The notes under the pieces were generated by a model. That model was not told the origin of the DNA. It saw only the letters and a program-made list of their open reading frames with translations, and made no database searches. A stretch of 14,470 nucleotides of DNA. Source: Bryobacterales bacterium (GTDB lineage Bacteria > Acidobacteriota > Terriglobia > Bryobacterales > Bryobacteraceae). Every line of letters begins with the position of its first letter. Positions within the stretch are counted from its first letter, which is position 1. Shown one piece after another: positions 1-7,382 of this stretch. The stretch covers positions 1 to 14,470 of the forward strand of contig SHUN01000017.1 in NCBI GenBank assembly GCA_009697495.1, read 5' to 3'. A program made the translations under genes and the position numbers.

Positions 1-2
1 GG

Positions 3-2567
3 AAGGCCATTACCGGCCAGACGCTTTCCGCCGACGGCAAGTGGCTGGCCTACGCGCTGATGCCGCAGATGGGGGACGGGGAAGTGATTGCCCGTGAATT
101 GGCGACAGGGCGGGAGATTCGGATTCCGGCGGGAATGCAGCCCGCGCGGCCGGAGTCGGAGGGAGAGGAAGAAACCGGGCCGCCGCCGCCACGTGGACCG
201 CGCATTGTGTTTGCGGGTGATGGGCGATTCGTGGTGGCCCAGACTTTCGCGCCGAAAGGGACGAAGCCGCCGAAGGGCGGACTGGCCATTCTGGCGCTGG
301 CGACGGGAGTGGTGACGCGAATAGAGAATGTGAAGAGCTTCGCGGTGGCCGAGACCGGCGCGGCGGTGGTGGCCTATTTGGAAGACAACGCCGGCAAACG
401 GCTGGGGCTGCGACCGTTGGATGGCGCGGCGTCGCGGACGTATGAAGGGATTACGGAATATGCGTTGAGCCGCGATGGCTCGACGTTGGCGGCGGCGGGG
501 GCGGAGGAGGTTTTTGCCATTGCGGTGGCGGATGGCGCGCGGACTGTGTTGAAGAGAGGGAAGGGGCGCTACGCGAAATTGACATTTGACGCCGATGGGA
601 CGCAGTTGGCGTTTTTGGCGGATGGAGCGGCGTATGGATGGCGGCGCGGCGCGGACACCGCTGTGGAATGGGTGAAGGCGCCGGTCAGCGACCGTGGGAC
701 GTTTGCCTTTACAAAAAATGGCGGAGCGCTGGTGTTTGGAGTCCCGGTGCGCGGACGAGAGACGAAAGCGGCGGCCGTTGATGACGACAAGGCCGTGTTT
801 GAGCTGTGGCATTGGAAGGACGAACGAATTCAGACGGTGCAGAAGGCGCGGGCGGTGGCGGAGCGGGAACGAAGCGCGCCAGCGATTTTTCATTTGGCGG
901 ATAAGAAGCTCGTGATGCTGGGAGACGCAGATATTACCGAAGCGACGGTGAGTGACGACGGGACAACGGCCGTGGGTTTTGGAGACCGGGAGTATGGCCG
1001 ATTGGCGGATTTCGATGCGCGCTACCGGGACATATGGGTGATCGATCCGCGAACGGGCGAGCGGCGTGTGGCGGTGAAGAAAACGATGGCGACGCCGTCG
1101 CTCGCGCCTGACGGGAAATGGGCGGCTTACTACGATCAGAAAGCGTGGTGGGGACTGGAAGCCAGGACGGGGAAGACCGCGAATTTGACGGCCGCGATAC
1201 CGGTCTCGTTCGCCGATGAATTGGCGGATATGCCAGGCGGCGCGGGCAGGTATGGATCGGCGGGGTGGACGAAGGACGGCGCCTGGTTTCTGGTTTACGA
1301 CCGCTACGACGTGTGGGCTTTGAGGCCAGACGGCAGCGAGACGAAGAACGTGACCGAGGGGTTGGGGCGTCGTGAGTTGACGACATTCCGCGTGACGCGG
1401 CCGCGCGTGGATCCGCGTGATCGCGGCATTGACGGCGCGCAGCCGTTGTTGCTGACGGCCCAGAAGGAAACGACGAAGGAGACGGGGTTCTATCGGGACT
1501 CGCTGCAAGGCGCGGCGGAGCCGCTGCGATTGACGATGGCGGCAAAAAAGTTCGGAGCGCCATTGATGGCTAAACAAGCGGGTGTGACGGTGCTGACAGC
1601 GTCGCGGTTCGATGAGTTCCCGGATCTATTGGTAACCGATTCAACGTTCGCACGGATGCGGAAAGTGAGCGACGCGAATCCGCAGAAGAAAGATTTGCAG
1701 TGGGGGACGGCGGAGCTAGTGGCTTTTAAGAATACCGATGGCGTGCCGCTGGGAGGGATTCTATACAAGCCCGAGAACTTCGACGCGTCGAAAAAGTATC
1801 CGCTGCTGGTGTACATTTACGAGCGTCTTTCCGACGGGCTGCATACGTTCGTGGACCCGTCTCCGTCCCATCGCGTGAACGCAACGCTTTATGCGAGCAA
1901 CGGGTACTTGGTGCTGTTTCCCGACATTGTCTACACGCCCGGCTATCCCGGCGAGAGCGCGTTGAAGTGCGTGATATCGGCGGTGCAGAGAGTGGTGGAT
2001 ATGGGCGTTGTGGATGAGAAGCGAATCGGAATTCAAGGGCACAGTTGGGGCGGATACCAGATCGCCTACATGGTGACGCGGACGAACCGCTTTGCGGCGG
2101 CGGCACCGGGAGCGCTGGTGGCGAATATGACGTCGGCCTACGATGGAATCCGCTACGGCGCCGGCGTGCCGCGGCAGTTCCAGTACGAGCGCGGGCAGAG
2201 CCGCATTGGCGGCAGCCTGTGGGAGTACCCGATGCGCTACCTGGATAATTCGCCATTGTTCCGGGCCGACCAGGTGAAGACTCCGCTGCTGATGCTGCAC
2301 AACGACCGCGACGACGCGGTGCCGTTCACGCAGGGCATCGAATTCTTCCTGGCGCTGCGGCGGCTGGAAAAGGAAGTTTATTTTTTCAACTACAACGGCG
2401 AGCCGCACGGGCTGCGGAAACGGGCGAATCAGCGTGACTATGCCATTCGGCTGTTCGATTTCTTCGGCCACTTTCTGCAGGACAAAGCAAGGCCCGGCTG
2501 GATGGAGAAGGGCATACCGTATCTCGACCGTGAGAAACCGGAAGCGCAAGCCTGGCGCCCCCAGTGA
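3..2567 (+). CDS. S9 family (prolyl oligopeptidase-type) serine peptidase, 5' partial
   Basis: This is an S9-family peptidase that would cleave peptides or acyl-peptides, probably in the periplasm as usual for large bacterial members. The frame is open from base 3 and already reads beta-propeller sequence (SADGKWLAYA) before the first ATG at 60, so the true start and any signal peptide lie upstream of the window. Counting the ATG at 60 as residue 1, roughly residues 1-560 form the propeller, with recurring 'S-x-D/G-x-x-x-A' blades. Residues about 580-820 are the alpha/beta hydrolase domain. The catalytic triad is visible: Ser662 in GHSWGG (codon at 2043), Asp751 in NDRDDAVP (2310) and His783 in EPHG (2406). 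It appears intact to its TGA and is followed at once by the deoxyhypusine-synthase-like gene on the same strand, so co-transcription is likely. The physiological substrate cannot be read from the sequence. Confidence 0.93.
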   Translation, partial: KAITGQTLSADGKWLAYALMPQMGDGEVIARELATGREIRIPAGMQPARPESEGEEETGPPPPRGPRIVFAGDGRFVVAQTFAPKGTKPPKGGLAILALATGVVTRIENVKSFAVAETGAAVVAYLEDNAGKRLGLRPLDGAASRTYEGITEYALSRDGSTLAAAGAEEVFAIAVADGARTVLKRGKGRYAKLTFDADGTQLAFLADGAAYGWRRGADTAVEWVKAPVSDRGTFAFTKNGGALVFGVPVRGRETKAAAVDDDKAVFELWHWKDERIQTVQKARAVAERERSAPAIFHLADKKLVMLGDADITEATVSDDGTTAVGFGDREYGRLADFDARYRDIWVIDPRTGERRVAVKKTMATPSLAPDGKWAAYYDQKAWWGLEARTGKTANLTAAIPVSFADELADMPGGAGRYGSAGWTKDGAWFLVYDRYDVWALRPDGSETKNVTEGLGRRELTTFRVTRPRVDPRDRGIDGAQPLLLTAQKETTKETGFYRDSLQGAAEPLRLTMAAKKFGAPLMAKQAGVTVLTASRFDEFPDLLVTDSTFARMRKVSDANPQKKDLQWGTAELVAFKNTDGVPLGGILYKPENFDASKKYPLLVYIYERLSDGLHTFVDPSPSHRVNATLYASNGYLVLFPDIVYTPGYPGESALKCVISAVQRVVDMGVVDEKRIGIQGHSWGGYQIAYMVTRTNRFAAAAPGALVANMTSAYDGIRYGAGVPRQFQYERGQSRIGGSLWEYPMRYLDNSPLFRADQVKTPLLMLHNDRDDAVPFTQGIEFFLALRRLEKEVYFFNYNGEPHGLRKRANQRDYAIRLFDFFGHFLQDKARPGWMEKGIPYLDREKPEAQAWRPQ

Positions 2568-2584
2568 GTCATCATAGAGTAGAA

Positions 2585-3832
2585 ATGAATTCCTGCGATA
2601 ACGAGCACCGGCAAACGGTGCGGGTGAAGCGCGTCGACGAAGTCACGTCGCTCGATGAACTATTCCGGCATTGCCTGCCTGCCTTTGGCGGCGCGTATTT
2701 GCGGCGTATTTATACGATTCTGGACCGGGCGATCGGCATGGGCTGCCCGTTGACGCTGGCGATTGCGGGGCCGGTGACTGTGTCCGGGCAGCACCAGACG
2801 TGGCTGCTGCCGCTGTTGGAAACAGGGTGGGTGGCATACCTTTCGACTACTGACGCGGTTTGCTATCACGACGGGCACCGGAGCCTGACCGGGCGTCGCG
2901 ATCCCGTTTTCGAAGTGCCGATTTTTGGCGATGACGGCGCGCTGCGTGATGAGCGGACCATTCGCGTCACCGATATGGCTTTCAACGAGGACGTGCTGCT
3001 GGACCAGGACCGGTTTCTGACGGCGATGTTGCAGCTTCCGGAATTCCAGAAAAAGATGACGGGAACGGAGCTGCGAAACTTGCTGGGCAAGTGGTACGCG
3101 GATCAGGAGGCAGCGAGCGGCGTGGAAACAGGCCTGCTGGCAACCTGCTGGAACATGGCGATTCCGGTGTTCGTCGGCGCGCCCGGCGATGGGAGCGTCT
3201 TTCTGAACTCGATGAAGCTGTGGGCCATGCGCGAAGCGGGATTGCTGCCGTCCTATTCGTTTGATTTAGACATTCACGCCGAAGTATTCGAGGCGTGCGC
3301 GTATCATCACTGGGGCCTGTTTGAGAGCGATTCAAAGGCGCTGGCAACGTTTATGCTGGGCGGCGGCGTGCCGAAAAATTATAATTTACAGCCGGAGCCC
3401 GCGCTGGGTCAAGTGCTGGGGCTGCCGAATGTGCGCGGCTATGAGTTCGATGTGCAGATCACGTCGGCGCCGGTGACGGATGGGTCGTTAAGTTCGTGTC
3501 CGCCAGCGGAGGCGGTGACGTGGGGCAAAGTGGACCGGGACACCTACCTACAGTCCACCGAGAGCATGCAGGGCGACTATTCGATGGTGCTCCCGTTTCT
3601 GATTAAGGCGCTGCTGGACCGGCGCGCGAAGTTTGAGCGGTTGCATGAGGAGATTGGCGACGCGCTCTTCGAGCGTCACCCGGAAGCGCGGGGCTATTTG
3701 CGTTCCCGCGCCGGGTACCGGCTGTATGAACGCCGGGAGAGCCTGGTGGGGACGCTGCGCGACGCGGTGCGTCTGAATGGCGAATGGCTGCGCGAGTCTT
3801 TGCAGTATCCGCTGCCGGTGGCGCGAGGATGA
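2585..3832 (+). CDS. deoxyhypusine synthase family protein
   Basis: This 415-aa protein belongs to the deoxyhypusine synthase (DHS) family, NAD-dependent enzymes that transfer the aminobutyl group of spermidine to a lysine of eIF5A or, in plant homospermidine synthase, to a polyamine. Seen in the sequence: an N-terminal AIAGPVTVSGQ segment, a central GGGVPKN loop, and near the C-terminus 'ITSAPVTDGSLSSCPPAEAVTWGK', quoted here in outline for its resemblance to the DHS active-site region. The WGK lysine (codon at 3527, residue 315) is the position of the catalytic lysine in eukaryotic DHS (yeast Lys350, human Lys329). I chose the ATG at 2585, with GAG five bases upstream. A GTG at 2564 would overlap the preceding stop as GTGA but has no ribosome site. 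Bacteria lack eIF5A, so the acceptor is unknown and a polyamine is an inference. It overlaps the next gene by ATGA. Confidence 0.88.
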   Translation: MNSCDNEHRQTVRVKRVDEVTSLDELFRHCLPAFGGAYLRRIYTILDRAIGMGCPLTLAIAGPVTVSGQHQTWLLPLLETGWVAYLSTTDAVCYHDGHRSLTGRRDPVFEVPIFGDDGALRDERTIRVTDMAFNEDVLLDQDRFLTAMLQLPEFQKKMTGTELRNLLGKWYADQEAASGVETGLLATCWNMAIPVFVGAPGDGSVFLNSMKLWAMREAGLLPSYSFDLDIHAEVFEACAYHHWGLFESDSKALATFMLGGGVPKNYNLQPEPALGQVLGLPNVRGYEFDVQITSAPVTDGSLSSCPPAEAVTWGKVDRDTYLQSTESMQGDYSMVLPFLIKALLDRRAKFERLHEEIGDALFERHPEARGYLRSRAGYRLYERRESLVGTLRDAVRLNGEWLRESLQYPLPVARG

Positions 3833-4860
3833 CACGTCGACAGCCGGTGCATGTAATGTATGGCGGGGCGCACCTTTTCAATGCCGATATTTCGCGGAAA
3901 CTCGGGCGGTTGGCGTTAGCGGCGATGGACCGCTGGGTGCCATCGGCAGTGGAGTTGGACTGTTCCGAAGCGGTGTTGGCGCGCGTCCGGGAGAAGTTGA
4001 CGCGAGAGCCGGTGGAGGATTACCGGATCGACTTTGAAGACGGGTACGGCGTCCACGATGATGAGGAGGAGGATCGGCACGCGATTACGGCGGCGAAGGC
4101 GGTTCGCGACGGCGCGGAGGCTGGGACGCTGCCGGCTTTTACCGGAATTCGGATTCGTCCGTTGCATGGCCCGACGCGGGAGCGGTCTCTGCGGACGCTG
4201 CGGCTGTTTCTGCAAACGGTCGCCTACCGCCTGCCGGCCCACTTTCGCGTAACGCTGCCGAAGGTAAAACGACCGGAAGAAGTGGCGCAGTTAGCGGTGG
4301 AACTTCGGGGGCGCGCTTGGATTGAGGCGCTGGTGGAGACGCCGCCGATCCTGAGCAGGCTTCGTGAGATGTTGGACGCGGCCGGCGGCAAGCTGCTGAG
4401 CGTCCATTTGGGGCCGTACGATTTGCTGGCGTCGTTGGGCGTCTCTGCGCCGTTCCAGCGGCTGCACCACCCGGCGTGTACCTCGGCTCGGATGCAGATG
4501 TTGATGGCGTTCGCGGGGACCGATGTGGACGTGGTGGATGGGCCTACGAAAATTCTGCCGATTGGGGACGCGCGGGGGCCGGTGATTGCGGCGTGGCAGC
4601 AACATCGGGATGAGATCCTGCTTTCGTTGTCGGAGGGATTCTATCAGGGTTGGGATCTGCATCCGGCGCAACTGGTGACGCGGTACGCGACGCTGTATCA
4701 GTTCTACGGGCTGCATGCGGCGGAGATGCAGGCGCGGCTGGCGAACTATGAGGCCGGGGAGAGGCAGGCCGTCGTTATGCAACGCCAATTTGACGATGCT
4801 TCCACGGTACGCGGGCTGCGGACATTTTTGAATCGGGCGAAGGATTGCGGCGCGATTTAG
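3829..4860 (+). CDS. HpcH/HpaI aldolase / citrate lyase superfamily protein (DUF6986-like)
   Basis: This 343-aa protein has a PEP-utilising TIM-barrel type sequence of the HpcH/HpaI/citrate lyase superfamily and most resembles the DUF6986 group, sometimes annotated as a phosphoenolpyruvate kinase-like protein. Visible features are an early YGGAHLF motif near the N-terminus, IRIRPLHGPTRERS in the first third, a likely metal-ligand glutamate in EALVETPP, an aspartate in LGPYDLLASLG, and the late DVVDGPTKILPIGD and GWDLHPAQLV blocks. The start is the ATG at 3829, sharing ATGA with the stop of the DHS-like gene, which points to translational coupling. An ATG at 3784 would add 15 residues overlapping the upstream gene and lacks family sequence. 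Substrate and reaction are not established. Co-occurrence with a DHS-like protein suggests a shared pathway, possibly a C-C lyase or ligase step, but this is inference. Confidence 0.85.
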   Translation: MTRRQPVHVMYGGAHLFNADISRKLGRLALAAMDRWVPSAVELDCSEAVLARVREKLTREPVEDYRIDFEDGYGVHDDEEEDRHAITAAKAVRDGAEAGTLPAFTGIRIRPLHGPTRERSLRTLRLFLQTVAYRLPAHFRVTLPKVKRPEEVAQLAVELRGRAWIEALVETPPILSRLREMLDAAGGKLLSVHLGPYDLLASLGVSAPFQRLHHPACTSARMQMLMAFAGTDVDVVDGPTKILPIGDARGPVIAAWQQHRDEILLSLSEGFYQGWDLHPAQLVTRYATLYQFYGLHAAEMQARLANYEAGERQAVVMQRQFDDASTVRGLRTFLNRAKDCGAI

Positions 4861-5048
4861 GCTTTGCGTTCAGCGGCGAAGCGAACAGCGTAGATGTACG
4901 GATCGGCCAATGGGGCGGCGTTGATGACGCGGCTGCATTCATCGGGATAGACGGCTGCGGCGGAGAAACACTTGGGTTGGACGGAACGAAGAAACCGGTC
5001 GAAATCGTCGCGGACGAACGTTTGGCGCACGGCCTCGGGATTCGCCAT
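4857..5048 (-). CDS. unrecognised short reverse ORF, possible gene fragment
   Basis: This 63-aa frame reads MANPEAVRQTF... to ...YAVRFAAERKA and ends with a TAA that overlaps the TAG of the convergent aldolase-like gene. I do not recognise it. It has balanced composition, with two cysteines and a central acidic/basic stretch, and looks like real protein, more like the C-terminal tail of a larger protein than a complete gene. The frame stays open upstream to 5108 (PRWHPQIAGLM...), where a stop occurs. From about 5054 the same DNA reads better on the forward strand as ferritin-like protein. A truncated gene joined to another truncated gene is therefore the simplest reading. It could also be a short functional hypothetical gene. 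No clear ribosome-binding site is seen. Confidence 0.35.
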   Translation of the reverse strand: MANPEAVRQTFVRDDFDRFLRSVQPKCFSAAAVYPDECSRVINAAPLADPYIYAVRFAAERKA

Positions 5049-5053
5049 CAGGC

Positions 5054-5578
5054 CGGCGATTTGGGGATGCCAACGGGGACTCGTGGCTGGCGGAGGCGAT
5101 GGCTCTTTTCATACAGGAGGAGAACCGGCATTCCCATTGGCTGGGTGAGTTTCTGAAGGCGCAGGGCTACCCGTTGTTGCGAAGCTGCTGGACGGACGCG
5201 GTGTTCCGCGTGGCGCGAAAACTGCTGGGGTTCGGGCTGATGGCGGCGGTGCTGGTATGCGCGGAAATAGTCGCCGTGCCCTATTACACGGCGGTGCGGG
5301 AGATGACGGGATCGGCCTGGCTGCGGGTGATTTGCACGCGGCTGCTGAGCGACGCGGGCGATGCACTTGCGATTCCAGGCGGCGAACCTGGGGGCGGTGT
5401 GGCGGCGTTGGAAATTGTTGCGGATGTTGAAGGGCTGTCATAGGGCGATGATGGTGTTGATCTGCCTGGTTGTTTGGCGCGAGCACCGGGGAGTTCTGCG
5501 GCGTGGAGGGTACACGCTGGGGCATTGGCCGCGCAGCGAAACGAGTGGAACGCGCGGGTGCCTGCGCCGGTGCGTTGA
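5054..5578 (+). pseudogene. ferritin-like domain protein, truncated and frameshifted
   Basis: The forward frame from about 5054 reads RRFGDANGDSWLAEAMALF, then QEENRHSHWLGEFL and CAEIVAVPYYTAVREMTGS. This is the pattern of bacterial four-helix ferritin-like proteins with E-x-x-H metal motifs. At about 5354 the frame breaks. The continuation MHLRFQAANLG is in the next frame from 5361, exactly inside the second metal motif, where relatives have D-E-x-x-H. A second shift near 5517-5525 returns to the original frame, which ends ...NEWNARVPAPVR and TGA at 5576. The N-terminal third of the family is missing; upstream bases read as an unrelated reverse frame. The two shifts (+1 then -1) and the missing start make a functional product unlikely. 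Sequencing error could explain a frameshift but not the missing start. Confidence 0.72.
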
Positions 5579-5610
5579 CGGCCGGCCTGTTTGAACGCTT
5601 CAATGAATAG

Positions 5611-6807
5611 GTGCAATTGAGTATCTGTGGTTCCTCGCGGGCGTCGGCGATTACGAAGCGATTGGCCGCGCGGTTGGAGCGGAATTTGGGGATCGCGACA
5701 TTGCTGGTGGAGGAAGACACTGTTCCCGTATCGGAGACGTGGGAAGAGGGCGCGGCGGCCGACGCGGTGCTGATACTGTTGGACGGCGTGAGTGCGCCCG
5801 CGCCGTTGCGCCGGGAAGCTTGGACGGGATTGATTGAACACGGCGGCCACCCCCCCGTCGCGTTCTCGCGGTTGGAAGAATGCGCGTATCCGAAGCTACT
5901 GGAACGGCGGCCGTTCTTTCCGGCGGCGGCGCTGGAACGGGCCGTCGAGCGCTGGCTGGCCGGAATGCTGCCGGCCTGTGCGGGGATCGAGCCCGCCGCA
6001 ATCGAAGGGGCCGTTCCCGATGAATGGTGGACGATGCTGGTCGACGAGCCGGGGCGGGTGGTCACCACGGACCCAGCGGCGGCGCAGGCCTTCGCCCATC
6101 AGGCGGCAGGGCATTTTCAAGCCGTCGTGTGGATGGGGTGCGCCGGTCGAGAAGTCGCGTTGATCCGCGCGGAACTGGCGTACCGGTTGGGCGCCGGCCG
6201 AACGCTGGTCGTGTTGGCGCATATTGAAAAGCCGCTGGCGATTCCGATAGACGGTCACTCGTATTTGCAGGTACTGGGAGCGCCCCCGGAAACGGAGGGA
6301 GATCCCGCGCTCGGCGCCTGCTACGCACCCGGCTTTCCCGGATGGTTTGCGAAGGAGTTGGGCGGCGATCTAAATCAGGCCGTTTTGCTGGAAGCGGCCA
6401 ACGGCGTCTACCGAATGCCGCAATCGCCGCGCACGAACGACGAGACGCGCCAGCGGCATTTGGCGATCCTGCACCGCTACTTCCAAACATGGAAAAAGGA
6501 GCCGGACCCATGCAGCGCGTTGCTCGCCGAAGTTCCGGCGGCAATTCAGCACGGCTTTGCGCAGGACTGGACACGGGGCAGCGAGCTTTGCCGCCGGGCG
6601 GCCTTCCTGCTGCTTGGCGATGGCCGCCGCCGGGAAGGCATCCGCCTGCTGAACCGCCTTCTGGTGGAGGCTGAAGACCGTGGCGACGCGGAAACTGCCG
6701 CGGACGCCCGGCACGAACTCTCCTGGCTGACCGATGAGGATGAGCCAGGCCGCTCTGGGACTACTGGCGGTGAGCAGCTTGTCTTCGCGCTGGAAGGCGG
6801 GTCGTAA
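5611..6807 (+). CDS. TIR-like / degenerate STAND-like protein
   Basis: This 398-aa protein matches no named gene I recognise. Residues 1-80 look like a TIR fold: a beta strand LSICGSS, a helix, GIATLLVEED, ADAVLILLDGVSAP, then PLRREAW, where Glu69 sits where TIR NADases have the catalytic glutamate. Residues about 135-225 resemble the core of STAND/NB-ARC ATPases (FAHQAAGHFQAVVWMGCAGR, then RTLVVLAHIE) but have no Walker-A P-loop. Residues about 275-375 are helical and rich in Ala, Leu and Arg, with QRHLAILHRYF and RREGIRLLNRLL, as in TPR-like repeats. The start is GTG at 5611, directly after an in-frame TAG. It has no signal peptide or membrane segment and should be cytoplasmic. By family analogy it could be a signalling or immune receptor that has lost nucleotide binding. 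The domain reading is by eye and tentative. Confidence 0.55.
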   Translation: MQLSICGSSRASAITKRLAARLERNLGIATLLVEEDTVPVSETWEEGAAADAVLILLDGVSAPAPLRREAWTGLIEHGGHPPVAFSRLEECAYPKLLERRPFFPAAALERAVERWLAGMLPACAGIEPAAIEGAVPDEWWTMLVDEPGRVVTTDPAAAQAFAHQAAGHFQAVVWMGCAGREVALIRAELAYRLGAGRTLVVLAHIEKPLAIPIDGHSYLQVLGAPPETEGDPALGACYAPGFPGWFAKELGGDLNQAVLLEAANGVYRMPQSPRTNDETRQRHLAILHRYFQTWKKEPDPCSALLAEVPAAIQHGFAQDWTRGSELCRRAAFLLLGDGRRREGIRLLNRLLVEAEDRGDAETAADARHELSWLTDEDEPGRSGTTGGEQLVFALEGGS

Positions 6808-6831
6808 CGCAAAATCGGCATTGATGGAATC

Positions 6832-6850
6832 GAAATGGATTGTCCATTTC
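6832..6850 (+). promoter_or_regulatory. perfect 8-bp hairpin upstream of antitoxin-like ORF
   Basis: GAAATGGA (6832-6839) and TCCATTTC (6843-6850) are perfect reverse complements around a TTG loop. The hairpin lies 25 bases after the stop of the TIR-like gene and directly before AAAGGG, the probable ribosome site of the 57-aa ORF. No T-run follows, so it is a poor intrinsic terminator. An operator for an autoregulating antitoxin, or an RNA stem masking the ribosome site, fits the position. Its role is inferred. Confidence 0.45.
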
Positions 6851-6860
6851 AAAGGGTGCT

Positions 6861-7034
6861 ATGAACATCCCTCTCAGTCCGGAAGCCGAGAATCGGCTCA
6901 GCGAGACATTTCGACGCGGTGCGTTCGTCAACGCCGCCGTAGCGGAAGGGCTTCAACAAGCGGAAAGAGGCGAGGGGATTTCGCAGGAGGAGTTTGACCA
7001 AAAACTGCGCGTCAAGTATGGCCGACAGCGTTAG
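6861..7034 (+). CDS. small antitoxin-like protein (ParD/RelB-type), orphan
   Basis: This 57-aa protein begins MNIPLSPEAENRL and has a helical middle (AFVNAAVAEGLQQAERG) followed by ISQEEFDQKL. The layout, a short N-terminal strand or helix region then 'EGL...G..IS.EE', is that of ParD/RelB-like type II antitoxins, which bind DNA and wrap a RelE/ParE toxin with the C-terminal helix. The ATG at 6861 is preceded by AAAGGG four bases upstream. A TTG at 6840 would add seven residues but lies inside a hairpin. No RelE/ParE-like frame follows in the next 350 bases or precedes it, so it is an orphan, or the toxin was lost. Assignment is by pattern only, and a generic small hypothetical protein remains possible. 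Confidence 0.5.
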   Translation: MNIPLSPEAENRLSETFRRGAFVNAAVAEGLQQAERGEGISQEEFDQKLRVKYGRQR

Positions 7035-7082
7035 GCCTATGCCGAGGGCGGCTGCCGACGGGGTGCTTAGCCGATTTGGGAA

Positions 7083-7169
7083 ACGCACCGGCTCGCTTAC
7101 GCTACCGGCTCAGTAACGCTTCAGGAATCAGCAAACCCGTTTCCGAGCCACGACCGTTAGGGAGGGTCC
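7083..7169. repeat. degenerate GCTCGCTTACGCT-type interspersed repeat
   Basis: ACGCACCGGCTC (7083-7094) recurs as ACGCTACCGGCTC (7099-7111), a direct repeat with a one-base insertion. The stretch 7088-7111 also recurs, inverted and imperfect, as 7145-7169 (GAGCCACGACCGTTAGGGAGG), matching at about 15 of 20 aligned positions. The motif is like the GAGCCGCGACCGTAAGGGAGCGG repeats that I recall as scattered between genes in Acidobacteria and Planctomycetes. It may be a remnant of a palindromic mobile repeat. Confidence 0.45.
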
Positions 7170-7195
7170 ATGGGCCTGCGGCCCACCAAAAAGAA

Positions 7196-7248
7196 TGAAG
7201 GCGCGTATGACTGGTGTCGTGGAATCGACAAATTGGATTGCGCCTTCA
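7196..7248. repeat. nested inverted repeat (9-bp outer, 5-bp inner stem)
   Basis: TGAAGGCGC (7196-7204) pairs perfectly with GCGCCTTCA (7240-7248). Inside the 35-base loop, TGTCG (7215-7219) pairs with CGACA (7226-7230) around TGGAAT. The nested arrangement could be a folded RNA element or a binding site. No adjacent T-run suggests a terminator on either strand. Confidence 0.45.
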
Positions 7249-7382
7249 ACAGAGTGTTTTCGGCCACCATCCCCTAAACCGTTACGCCCGCCGGCACGAC
7301 CGTTCGAATCCTTCTTGCCCGCCATGGGCGCGGCACGAACCGCGGGCGCGGGAACGCAGTGGATAATGGCCCAACGGTATAG

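Larger units (their letters stand above)
7035..7382. other. non-coding gap rich in short repeats
   Basis: No convincing gene is seen in these 348 bases between the antitoxin-like ORF and the convergent aldolase gene. They contain a near-direct repeat, an imperfect inverted copy of the same motif, a short GC hairpin and a nested inverted repeat, listed separately. Weak frames on both strands have low-complexity composition and no start signal. No T-run terminator is visible, although two converging transcripts should end here. Confidence 0.6.

Noticed and set aside
1761..2549. 262-aa reverse open frame
   Set aside because: It lies opposite the peptidase catalytic domain, has Arg/His-rich composition, and the forward frame has a full triad.
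3521..3570. Apparent loss of the catalytic lysine in the DHS-like protein
   Set aside because: The downstream VK of eukaryotic DHS is absent, but counting from the C-terminus of yeast DHS puts the catalytic lysine in WGK, which is present here.
5109..6068. 319-aa reverse open frame over the ferritin remnant and TIR-like gene
   Set aside because: Ser/Pro/Arg-rich low-complexity translation with no recognisable motif; the forward frames read as real protein.
7171..7185. TGGGCC-TGC-GGCCCA hairpin as a terminator
   Set aside because: The stem is perfect, but it is followed by CCAAAAAG, not a T-run, and on the reverse strand the T-run precedes the stem.
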